A stretch of DNA of 19,991 nt from WQUF01 sp031549885 (lineage in GTDB: Bacteria > Bacillota > Clostridia > Clostridiales > Clostridiaceae). Below are positions 6,169 through 13,410 of this stretch, piece by piece (position 1 is the stretch's first letter; the number at the start of each line of letters is the position of its first letter). The translations under genes and the position numbers were made by a program. A model generated the notes under the pieces. That model saw nothing but the letters and a program-made list of their open reading frames with translations, searched no databases and was not told the origin of the DNA. Location: contig JAVBPD010000132.1 of the NCBI GenBank assembly GCA_031549885.1, positions 1 to 19,991 of the forward strand, read 5' to 3'.

Positions 6169-9100
6169 TTAATCAATTTTTTGACTATTAACTGATATGA
6201 GATTGTAACCATAAGGGCTATTACTATTCTTTTTTATCGTATAAACAGTAAAATGATTTTCTGAAAATGATGATAGTGCTGAATAAGCTTCTTCTTGACA
6301 TTCTATTTGAATCTTTTCATCATCTAAATTTTGGATTTTATAATCAATTATTTTAAATCCACTGACTTGTCCACTACCTGACCAGTAATAATATCCTTCA
6401 GTATAACGTACAAAACTATCTGTGATATTCAATTTTTCTGGATCAATATTTTTGCCAAAATAATCAAATACTTCTTTTTCGAATATGTCTTTTTTTACTG
6501 CATTTGTAAGATATTCTTTTCCAGGAGGATGATTTTCAAGATTATCAGTATAATATAGAGTATATGCCATAGCCTGTGCCATTAGGACATCTCTAGTTTC
6601 ATTTTCTGTGAAGCTTCTGTCACTACTCAAAAAGTCATAATTAGAAATAAATTTTAAAATAGTATTTTCCTCTGTATCTATTGAAAATGAATTTTCTTTA
6701 TTTACTTCAGTTGTATCTATTGATGGTGAGTTTTCTTTGTTTACTTCAGTTGTATTTATTGAAGATGAATTTTCTTCTTTTTTAGCACTTATATAACTTC
6801 TGAAATTTGAAAAATCATAAACAGTTTCATATGTTTCGGCCTTTATTTGCATAGTAGATTTGTTAAGCCTACTAACATTAATAGAAGCCAAGTCTATAGT
6901 GTTAATTTCTCTTTCTGACATTTTTCCTAGAGAATCTATAAGTTTATCATAAAAAGAATCTTCTTTTAACCAAGCTGATTCAAACCCAAAAGGTTTCAAT
7001 CTATCTATAAGTATTTCTTCCCAACTATTATAATCACCATAAACAGCTTTCTCGTCAGTATATGTTATAAAAATATTATCTCCATTATCATAAAAATAAG
7101 GGGTAGATCTTGGTACCCAACCATAGTTAAAATAATTTAAGTGTTTATTTTTAACTTCAATTATATTAAAATTATATCTACTTCCATTCCATGTTCCACT
7201 ACTTTCTAAACATATACATTTCTTTCCTTCATTATCCTTAACAAAAATATTGAGAAAGGATTGGACTACTGATCTATTGAACCCAGTTGCGTGTTTATTA
7301 CTATCAAGAAGGATAACTTCATTTTCAACTATTGAATATAAATCTACACTAATAAAAGCGTCACTTTTTAAAAGTTTTTCAGACTCATGTGTTATTGAAA
7401 AAACTATCATTTCAGAAATAGAATCATTATCCATATCATCAATATAAACACTTAATATACCTTCCCTTGGAAAATCATCAGAGTCAAATGTAACTACTCC
7501 ACCAGAGTTAGGGTTAATATAATTGAATTCTCCTACATCACTCAATCCTATTTTTGGAACTAATACTTTGTTTAAGTATTCATAATATAAATTTTTTTTA
7601 TCTTCTTTTGCTGTATTTTTTACTTCTTTATAATTTCTCCATTTTGTTGTCTTTCTTTCAAATGAATCAATAGCAGCTTGAACTGAAAGTCTTGCATTTA
7701 ACATTCTATATTTTTTAGTATCTATAGGGTCATCTCTATAAGCTTTAGTAGTATTTTCTTCAGCACATATTAAGTTTTTTATCTGAGATCCATTTAATGA
7801 ACCATCTGTTTGCCAAACTAAAGCTGCTATTCCTGTAACATAAGGTGCTGCCATTGATGTACCTCCATATGATCCATATTTGTTATCATTAATAGTGCTC
7901 AAAATATTCTTACCAGGTGCAACAATGTCTACTCTATCTCCATAATTTGAAAATTTAGTCATTTCATATCCTTTATCAGAGTCAAATTTATTATCAACAG
8001 CACCCACGACAATTATTCTGTCAATTAGATCTTGTGGTGTAATATTAAAATCATAATCATAATCATATTCTAATTGTTGATTTAATGATATTGCTGTTAA
8101 AAAAACATTATCATATTTTAATTGTAGATCTAACGATATTGCTGTAAATAAACCATTTTCACTTGCTAGCACAGGTTCGTCATCTGCATTTCCATTGCCA
8201 GCTGATTGTACAACTAAAAAATCGTATTCTTTATATAGCAATAATGCCATTGTATAAGCAAAATCCAATTTGTCTTTCTCTTTGACTTTGCTTTCCAATT
8301 TATATTCCCCAGTTTTTATAGTACCACCATCACCTGAACTAAAATTAATGATCTGAGCTCCAGCCAGTACATTTTTCAAAAAACCATCTAAAATCATCGG
8401 TTTGCTTATATATTCAGCTTTAATTTTATTTCCATTTTTATCTGTCTCTTCTGTCTCTTCTTCTGTAAGAGAAAGTGCATATGCAAATATATGTTTGTTT
8501 TTTACAATGCCTGTTATACCTTTACCATTATCTTGTTTAGCACCAATGATTCCTAAAACATGAGTTCCATGATCTTCTTTTTCTATAAAATTAGAATCGC
8601 TTATAATAGAACAATTTATATCTTTTAAGTCTTCGTGAGTTAAATCAAAAGGAGCATCAACAATTCCAATAATTATATTATCAAAATAATTACTTTTATT
8701 CCATGCCCAATCTGCTTCTATAGCTTTTATTCCCCAATTTGTGCCTGCTATTACATTTGGGTATTCCCAATCTGAAGGTTTATTCCCATCAGGTCCTTTC
8801 CATGGGTCATTTGGCTTTTTTCTATCATTATTTACTGTTGAATCAAATATGTTTAGATATATATTATCAAAAGATACATTTACTATTTCTGACATACGTT
8901 CAAATTTTTTCAACATGTCAATCAATTCTTTTTCTCCATTTACTTTAAATTTTACTTCATAAGTTTTACTTATGTTTAATTGTCCAACTATTTGACCCTT
9001 TTCATTTTTTATTATTTCTTTTATCCGTTCTTCAGTAACATTCTGTTTAAATATAATGATTAAAACATTATCAATATATAAGTAACCATCTTCTGATTTA

Positions 9101-9498
9101 ACAATTTCTTGAGGTTCGAATTTATAAACATAACCTGAATCATAATTGATTTTAATTGATTTTGAGGTTTGTTCACTTGTTTTACTTTCCGCAGTTATAG
9201 TAACTTCATTTTCACCTGGTTTAAGGCGAATATCAGGAATGCTCCAAGAACTATCTTTTACTTCAATAATACCCTCAGAAGATATGCTATTTTCATCTGT
9301 TTCAGTTTTTATTACGTATTTTAATGATTTAAGCATATCTTGATTTTCAATTTTACCAGTTATTGTATCTAAATGTTCAGTGGTAGTATGGTTTTTTTGA
9401 TCGATACGAATGATAGCATTATTTAGCGGATTTGAACAAGAAGCAACACTGAGTACTATTAATAAATAGAGTAAAAAAATACATAGTTTAATTTTCAT
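6169..9498 (-). CDS. subtilisin-family (S8) serine protease lipoprotein, 1109 aa
   Basis: The N-terminus has a lipobox (LSVASC, lipidated Cys21), so the protein is tethered to the outer face of the membrane. Residues ~25-120 form an Ig-like region. Residues ~135-215 resemble an I9-type propeptide (IIIFKQNVTEERIKEII). The S8 catalytic domain follows at ~250-615, with the full triad and oxyanion site: Asp281 (GIVDAPFD), His310 (DHGTHV), Asn435 (SAGN) and Ser548 (GGTSMAAP). The ~490-residue C-terminal part has no recognised enzyme motif; it contains DMDNDSISEM, which looks like a calcium-binding loop, and a short 13-residue tandem repeat (about residues 908-942). An unusual insertion after SAGN (about 450-482) duplicates a 16-residue TAISL unit. 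The gene is monocistronic, closed by a terminator. Its ribosome site is oddly far from the ATG (see 9488-9545). Confidence 0.93.
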   Translation of the reverse strand: MKIKLCIFLLYLLIVLSVASCSNPLNNAIIRIDQKNHTTTEHLDTITGKIENQDMLKSLKYVIKTETDENSISSEGIIEVKDSSWSIPDIRLKPGENEVTITAESKTSEQTSKSIKINYDSGYVYKFEPQEIVKSEDGYLYIDNVLIIIFKQNVTEERIKEIIKNEKGQIVGQLNISKTYEVKFKVNGEKELIDMLKKFERMSEIVNVSFDNIYLNIFDSTVNNDRKKPNDPWKGPDGNKPSDWEYPNVIAGTNWGIKAIEADWAWNKSNYFDNIIIGIVDAPFDLTHEDLKDINCSIISDSNFIEKEDHGTHVLGIIGAKQDNGKGITGIVKNKHIFAYALSLTEEETEETDKNGNKIKAEYISKPMILDGFLKNVLAGAQIINFSSGDGGTIKTGEYKLESKVKEKDKLDFAYTMALLLYKEYDFLVVQSAGNGNADDEPVLASENGLFTAISLDLQLKYDNVFLTAISLNQQLEYDYDYDFNITPQDLIDRIIVVGAVDNKFDSDKGYEMTKFSNYGDRVDIVAPGKNILSTINDNKYGSYGGTSMAAPYVTGIAALVWQTDGSLNGSQIKNLICAEENTTKAYRDDPIDTKKYRMLNARLSVQAAIDSFERKTTKWRNYKEVKNTAKEDKKNLYYEYLNKVLVPKIGLSDVGEFNYINPNSGGVVTFDSDDFPREGILSVYIDDMDNDSISEMIVFSITHESEKLLKSDAFISVDLYSIVENEVILLDSNKHATGFNRSVVQSFLNIFVKDNEGKKCICLESSGTWNGSRYNFNIIEVKNKHLNYFNYGWVPRSTPYFYDNGDNIFITYTDEKAVYGDYNSWEEILIDRLKPFGFESAWLKEDSFYDKLIDSLGKMSEREINTIDLASINVSRLNKSTMQIKAETYETVYDFSNFRSYISAKKEENSSSINTTEVNKENSPSIDTTEVNKENSFSIDTEENTILKFISNYDFLSSDRSFTENETRDVLMAQAMAYTLYYTDNLENHPPGKEYLTNAVKKDIFEKEVFDYFGKNIDPEKLNITDSFVRYTEGYYYWSGSGQVSGFKIIDYKIQNLDDEKIQIECQEEAYSALSSFSENHFTVYTIKKNSNSPYGYNLISVNSQKID
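6673..6777 (-). repeat. 39-bp tandem repeat in the subtilase gene (about 2.7 copies)
   Basis: Units start at 6673, 6712 and 6751 and encode SINTTEVNKENS-like 13-residue blocks in a Ser/Thr/Asn/Glu-rich linker. Since 39 is a multiple of three, copy-number change would keep the frame. Confidence 0.8.
8056..8151 (-). repeat. 48-bp duplication inside the protease catalytic domain
   Basis: Two 16-residue units, TAISLDLQLKYDNVFL and TAISLNQQLEYDYDYD, are adjacent in a surface loop just after the oxyanion Asn. The repeated YDYDYD part is encoded by an ATAATC-type simple repeat. Confidence 0.7.
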
Positions 9499-9545
9499 AA
9501 AAGTTAAACTTACCCATATGAGGGTAGTTTTTTAATCCTCCTTTC
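9488..9545 (-). promoter_or_regulatory. unusual translation start region of the subtilase gene
   Basis: On the - strand a strong GAAAGGAGG (9537-9545) lies 38 nt before the protease ATG at 9498. Between them ACTACCC can pair with GGGTA(A)GT around a 6-nt loop. Part of that hairpin is an ATG at 9517, 19 nt from GGAGG, opening a 9-codon frame that overlaps the protease start out of frame and stops at 9488. No other ribosome site precedes 9498. This suggests hairpin bridging or coupling control of translation. Confidence 0.45.
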
Positions 9546-9623
9546 TAGTTTAATTTAGATAGTTTTCTATACTTTAGTATGTATGATAGTGTCATAATTA
9601 GTATAATTTTAAACTATTTTTTA

Positions 9624-9651
9624 TTGACTTTCTACAAAAAACAGATATAAT
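9624..9651 (+). promoter_or_regulatory. sigma-A promoter for the 9695-10500 region
   Basis: TTGACT (9624-9629) and TATAAT (9646-9651) are separated by 16 nt. This is the best promoter match in the window, and it points to the dead gene at 9695 and probably on to the CFI-box gene at 9961. Confidence 0.75.
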
Positions 9652-9694
9652 TAATGGAAAATATTCTAAAATTTACTTAGAAGGAGATGTAGGT

Positions 9695-9859
9695 ATGAGA
9701 GTTTGAGGCAAAGACAAAGACACTTATGTATTAACTAGTGATTACTATTAGAATGGTAAAGATGCATATGGAAATGAGAACAGTTTTGATTCATATATAG
9801 TTAAATGTTGGGATTGCGTTTTGCAAAAACTGATGACACAAAGAATTAATATATCTTAG
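9695..9859 (+). pseudogene. dead small gene (about 50 codons) with in-frame stops
   Basis: It has a promoter and a good ribosome site (AGAAGGAG, 8 nt before the ATG). Codon 4 is TGA and codon 19 is TAG. Between and after the stops the frame reads like real protein: GKDKDTYVLTSDYY, then NGKDAYGNENSFDSYIVKCWDC. Both stops are one base from TGG (Trp). After KCWDC the +1 frame gives FAKTDDTKN and a stop, which may be the original end. I do not recognise the family. The CxxC near its end recalls the Cys motifs of the next gene. Confidence 0.55.
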
Positions 9860-9923
9860 AAAAAAGTTTTCTCGCAACTAGTATTTAATTAGAAAATCAT
9901 ATATGTTTTCTAATTAACAGTTG
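9857..9923 (+). promoter_or_regulatory. two adjacent hairpins with interchangeable arms before the CFI-box gene
   Basis: A small hairpin AGAAAA-AAG-TTTTCT (about 9858-9872) is followed by a larger one, TTAATTAGAAAA (9885-9896)/TTTTCTAATTAA (9906-9917), extended by CAACT (9875-9879)/AGTTG (9919-9923). The AGAAAA and TTTTCT arms of the two can swap partners, as in attenuators. There is no long T tail, so simple termination is uncertain. Confidence 0.45.
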
Positions 9924-9960
9924 AAACTATTAACAAATAAAGAGTTTGAGGTGAATAGGA

Positions 9961-10500
9961 GTGAAAATAGAAGACTTTGCGCCTAATTGTCTTAATTGTG
10001 TTCATTTGATATGGCGTAGTACATATACATACTGTGATGCTGAAAGTAATGAGAACCCTAGACATATTTTTTTTTGGAATGTATTAGATCATAAGAAATT
10101 AGAGTCAGAAGGACGATTACAGGCCATGTTTTGTAGATATTTTGAAAAAAAAGACACAATTTGTTATATAACGACTGCATTATGTAATATACTAAATTTT
10201 CCAGATAACTGTATATATCTAGAAACCTTAAGAAATTTTCGTGATAATATTTTAAAAACAAATGAAATTTATAAAGAATTACTAAATCAATATGATACTA
10301 TTGGGCCTTTAATATCTAAAAATTTACTTAAGGATGAAAATAATAATATTATTGCTGGCAATATACTTAATAATTACATAATTCCCATATGCAAATGTAT
10401 AAATGAATACGAACATAATGATGCTATTAGTAAATATAAAAATATGGTTTTCTATTTATGCGATAAGTACAAAATATCAGCTAATAATCCATACAACTGA
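9961..10500 (+). CDS. CFI-box domain protein with N-terminal Cys motif, 179 aa
   Basis: The start is GTG, set by GAGGTG 7 nt upstream. An N-terminal region carries Cys10, Cys13, Cys25 and Cys58, which could bind zinc. From Cys68 the CFI-box domain begins (CYITTALCNILNFPDNC), followed by LETLRNFRDN, ELLNQYDTIGP and a helical C-terminus (CKCINEY...AISKYKNMVFYL). This is the second copy of the domain in the window and, unlike that at 1994-2486, its frame is intact. The function of CFI-box domains is not known to me; in many bacteria they sit at the C-terminus of otherwise unrelated proteins. There is no signal peptide. It is probably transcribed from the promoter at 9624-9651, through the dead small gene and the hairpins at 9857-9923. 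Confidence 0.8.
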   Translation: MKIEDFAPNCLNCVHLIWRSTYTYCDAESNENPRHIFFWNVLDHKKLESEGRLQAMFCRYFEKKDTICYITTALCNILNFPDNCIYLETLRNFRDNILKTNEIYKELLNQYDTIGPLISKNLLKDENNNIIAGNILNNYIIPICKCINEYEHNDAISKYKNMVFYLCDKYKISANNPYN

Positions 10501-10625
10501 AACCATGGGCTGTAAAATGACTAGAGGTAGTGAATGTGCAACTTGATAGCAAGGCAAGTAATTAATTATGGTAGTAAGCTAACCTTATTTTTTAATATTA
10601 TAATATAGCTTCTTGCATATGTTCT

Positions 10626-10649
10626 ATTAATTGAGTTTAAAAGATTTTT
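10626..10649 (+). repeat. direct repeat, upstream block, copy A
   Basis: A 24-bp block (ATTAATTGAGTTTAAAAG plus ATTTTT) is identical to 11994-12017. It marks the duplicated leader shared by the LRR and RCC1 genes. Confidence 0.8.
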
Positions 10650-10693
10650 CAGAAAAAGAATCAACAATCTTTTCATTTTATTTGAAATAAAAT
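10639..10693 (+). promoter_or_regulatory. hairpin and 9-bp palindrome in front of the LRR gene
   Basis: AAAAGATT (10639-10646) can pair with AATCTTTT (10666-10673). Right after it ATTTTATTT-G-AAATAAAAT (10675-10693) is a perfect 9-bp inverted repeat, operator-like. The palindrome is missing from the second gene's leader, where the IS element lies. Confidence 0.45.
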
Positions 10694-10717
10694 ATAAATA
10701 ATAGATGGTGATGAAAA
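10688..10717 (+). repeat. direct repeat, ribosome-site block, copy A
   Basis: Thirty bases including ATAGATGGTGATG (the ribosome site) are identical to 13381-13410, immediately before the paralogous RCC1 gene. Confidence 0.85.
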
Positions 10718-10718
10718 A

Positions 10719-11921
10719 ATGAGTTTAGATGGATATATTATAGCTCTAGCAACAATTCTTGCACTTGTAGCAAGTATTGTTACATATTTAAAATGGACGG
10801 ACAAAATAAAAGCAATTTTTGCAAATATTGTACTTGGAGTTTGTGTTTTAATGATTGTAATTTTTACTATTATATTTATACAATCAAATTTATCAGGTCA
10901 ACAGACTGCATCTAATACCTCTGCAATAGATCAACAAACTACATCTAATTCTACTATAATTCGAACAGATCAACAGACAATAATTACTTCCTCCACCTCA
11001 GAAAAAATAGAAAAGGTTTTTCTAAATTTAAAAAGTGCCAATATTGGTGTTTGGGATACAATTGACTTAATTGTTGAAACAACTCCTCCTAATAGACAAA
11101 ATGAGTTGATTTGGACTTCTAGTGATTCATCTATAGTTGAAGTAGATAATAATGGACATGTATCAGCAAAAAAACCAGGAATAGTAACAATAGTTGTTAA
11201 AACTCAAGATGGTAAACTTTCTGATAATTGTAAGATCAATGTCTCAGATGTGATAGTGCTTGGTAATATGGAGATTAGATATGATGCTACTACTCTTGAT
11301 ATTCGAGGTAAAGGCATAAATAACCTGAATGATATTTCGCCCATTTCAAAGTTAAAGGATCTAAAAACAGTATACTTAATGAGCAACGAAATTTATGACT
11401 TAACGCCGCTAACATCTTTACAAAAATTAACCAGACTCAGTTTGCACTCAAATAAAATAACTGATATTAGTGCGCTTGTAAAATTAACAAACCTTGAATA
11501 TCTTGATTTATCTGAAAATGATATTCGTGATATTGATACATTAAAAGGTTTAGTTAATATTAAACACTTGTTTCTCAAAGGATGTAATATCACAAATATT
11601 AATGCATTAAATAATATGGTTAATTTAGAATCTGTTTCACTTGAAAGTAATAACATATCAGACCTAAGTCCATTAACATATTTGCGTAACATACGTGAAC
11701 TTGGTTTAACTGATAATTACATTACTGATTTTTCACCACTAGAAAATATAACTTCGTTAAAAATGCTTAATATTAGTGGTAACAATATAAATAATCAAAC
11801 AAACTTAGACCCATTATTAGGATTGGTAAATTTAGAACAATTATATATTGGAGGATATCTATCTCAGGAGAATAAAGATAAATTAAATTCGTCATTGCCA
11901 AACTGTTCAATTGCTTATTGA
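10719..11921 (+). CDS. two-helix anchored surface protein with Ig-like and leucine-rich repeats
   Basis: The ribosome site is GGTGATG in the shared 30-bp leader. Residues 5-24 and 36-56 are membrane helices joined by a positive loop (YLKWTDKIK), so by the positive-inside rule the C-terminus is outside. A Thr/Ser/Asn/Gln linker (58-95, units like QQTTSNST) follows. Residues ~98-176 are a BIG2-type Ig-like domain (WTSSDSSIVEVDNNGHVSAK). About eight 22-residue internalin-type leucine-rich repeats (~190-385, e.g. LTNLEYLDLSENDIRDI) form the rest. Such domains bind proteins or glycans; the target is unknown. The N-terminal anchor and linker are clearly homologous to the protein at 13411-14943, while the displayed domains differ. 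No sortase motif is present; anchoring is by the N-terminal helices. Confidence 0.9.
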   Translation: MSLDGYIIALATILALVASIVTYLKWTDKIKAIFANIVLGVCVLMIVIFTIIFIQSNLSGQQTASNTSAIDQQTTSNSTIIRTDQQTIITSSTSEKIEKVFLNLKSANIGVWDTIDLIVETTPPNRQNELIWTSSDSSIVEVDNNGHVSAKKPGIVTIVVKTQDGKLSDNCKINVSDVIVLGNMEIRYDATTLDIRGKGINNLNDISPISKLKDLKTVYLMSNEIYDLTPLTSLQKLTRLSLHSNKITDISALVKLTNLEYLDLSENDIRDIDTLKGLVNIKHLFLKGCNITNINALNNMVNLESVSLESNNISDLSPLTYLRNIRELGLTDNYITDFSPLENITSLKMLNISGNNINNQTNLDPLLGLVNLEQLYIGGYLSQENKDKLNSSLPNCSIAY

Positions 11922-11993
11922 TAGATTTGGGACATGTAAAGTGATGAAGCAAATGATAAATTTGACAATAGAACATGTGGATTGTCTTCTATA

Positions 11994-12017
11994 ATTAATT
12001 GAGTTTAAAAGATTTTT
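11994..12017 (+). repeat. direct repeat, upstream block, copy B
   Basis: Identical to 10626-10649. It lies just left of the IS element, while the remaining part of the same leader lies just right of it, so the element interrupted a duplicated leader. Confidence 0.8.
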
Positions 12018-12091
12018 TTAAAAAATAATAAACTTACTAAGTCACTTGAAATAAATAAATTGAACAAGTTATAGAAATTAACAAAATAATA

Positions 12092-12100
12092 TGATATAAT
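12092..12100 (+). promoter_or_regulatory. extended -10 promoter of the transposase gene
   Basis: TGATATAAT is an extended -10 box about 38 bases before the transposase start. The -35 region is weak. Confidence 0.55.
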
Positions 12101-12137
12101 GGGATGAGATAGAGTTTACATGCAGGAGGAAAACCCA

Positions 12138-13352
12138 ATGATATCGCAAGAAGAAATACAAAAACTAACAGAACGATATGAAATAATGAGACCCTATCTT
12201 CAAAATGAACAACAGAAAAAAATGTACGCCATAAGTGAAGTGAAATCATTGAATAATTATGGTGCTATATCAATTGTAAGCAGAATAATGAACATAAGTA
12301 GAACAACGATAACATCAGGGTTAAAACAATTAAAAGCCAATGAAATTAAACCTAACCAGATAAGAAAAAAAGGTGGAGGAAGAAAAGCATTGGAAGAAAT
12401 TGATGCGACATTAAGTAGAGATTTAGAGAAAATATTAGATGATTCTACATGTGGTGACCCATGTAATCCATTAAAATGGACATGTAAAAGCCTTCATAAT
12501 ATAGAAGAAGCATTAAATGAAATGGGACACACAGTTAGCCATACAAAAATATATAAAATGATGATAAAAATGGGTTATAGCCTACAGGGGAATCAAAAAG
12601 CACTTGAAGGAAACTCACAGCATGCAAATAGAAATGAACAATTTGAGTTTATAAATAGAACTGCAAAAGAATTCATTTCTCATTGCGAACCTGTAATATC
12701 AGTAGATACAAAGAAAAAGGAATTAATAGGTAACTTTAAGAACAATGGAAAAGAATATCACCTAAAAGGCAAAGCACCAAAAGTAAATGTACATGATTTT
12801 GAAGACAAAAAACTAGGAAAAATAAACCCATATGGAGTATACGATGTATTTCAAAATAAAGGCATGGTAAATGTAGGAACAGACAAAGATACAGCTGAAT
12901 TTGCAGTAGAAAGTATTCGTAGATGGTGGAAACAAATGGGTAAAACGCAATATAAAGAAGCAAAAAGACTCATGATCACTTGCGATGGTGGTGGAAGCAA
13001 TTCAAGCAGAAGTAGATTATGGAAATATGAATTACAGAAATTATCGAATGAATTGAATCTAGAGATACATGTATCACATTATCCACCTGGAACTAGTAAA
13101 TGGAACAAAATTGAAGATAGTATGTTTTCATACATCAGTAAAAACTGGAGAGGACAACCATTAATATCACATGAGGTTGTCATTAATTTAATTTCATCTA
13201 CTACAACTAAAAAGAGTCTTTCGATAAAATGCATCCTTGATATAAACAAATATGAGACTGGTAAAAAGATTTGTGATGGAGATATGGCAAATCTCAATAT
13301 TAATACACTTGGTATTCTACCGCAATGGAATTATTGTATAAAACCAATTTAA
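12138..13352 (+). CDS. ISAzo13-family transposase, 404 aa
   Basis: This enzyme mobilises the element. An earlier ATG at 12120 is in frame, but the AGGAGG box lies between it and the ATG at 12138, so the later start is preferred. The N-terminal part has an HTH (SIVSRIMNISRTTITSGLKQL), followed by a basic GGGRKALEE linker. The DDE core shows SVDTKKKE (first Asp), MITCDGGGSN (second Asp) and PPGTSKWNKIE (Glu), all typical of ISAzo13. The C-terminus (SIKCILDINKYETGKKI) is also usual for the family. The frame is intact and the length is normal, so the copy may be active. The stop lies next to the right inverted repeat. Confidence 0.93.
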   Translation: MISQEEIQKLTERYEIMRPYLQNEQQKKMYAISEVKSLNNYGAISIVSRIMNISRTTITSGLKQLKANEIKPNQIRKKGGGRKALEEIDATLSRDLEKILDDSTCGDPCNPLKWTCKSLHNIEEALNEMGHTVSHTKIYKMMIKMGYSLQGNQKALEGNSQHANRNEQFEFINRTAKEFISHCEPVISVDTKKKELIGNFKNNGKEYHLKGKAPKVNVHDFEDKKLGKINPYGVYDVFQNKGMVNVGTDKDTAEFAVESIRRWWKQMGKTQYKEAKRLMITCDGGGSNSSRSRLWKYELQKLSNELNLEIHVSHYPPGTSKWNKIEDSMFSYISKNWRGQPLISHEVVINLISSTTTKKSLSIKCILDINKYETGKKICDGDMANLNINTLGILPQWNYCIKPI

Positions 13353-13380
13353 GTTGTTCAATTTAATATATTCAAGTGAC

Positions 13381-13410
13381 TAAAATATAAATAATAGATG
13401 GTGATGAAAA
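13381..13410 (+). repeat. direct repeat, ribosome-site block, copy B
   Basis: Identical to 10688-10717. Its first three bases (TAA) may also be the right-hand target duplication of the IS element. Confidence 0.85.

Larger units (their letters stand above)
12041..13380 (+). mobile_element. complete ISAzo13-type insertion sequence, 1340 bp
   Basis: Terminal inverted repeats of 27 bp (12041-12067 and 13354-13380) match at 23 positions: GTCACTTGAA and TAAATTGAACAA are shared around a 5-nt variable core. TAA flanks both ends (12038-12040 and 13381-13383), compatible with a 3-bp target duplication. The element carries one transposase gene with its own promoter. The ends lie inside the leader of the RCC1 gene. 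Confidence 0.85.

Noticed and set aside
9695..9859. In-frame TGA and TAG as selenocysteine or pyrrolysine recoding
   Set aside because: Two different stops within 19 codons, no visible recoding element right after the TGA, and both lie one base from Trp codons. Simple decay is more likely.
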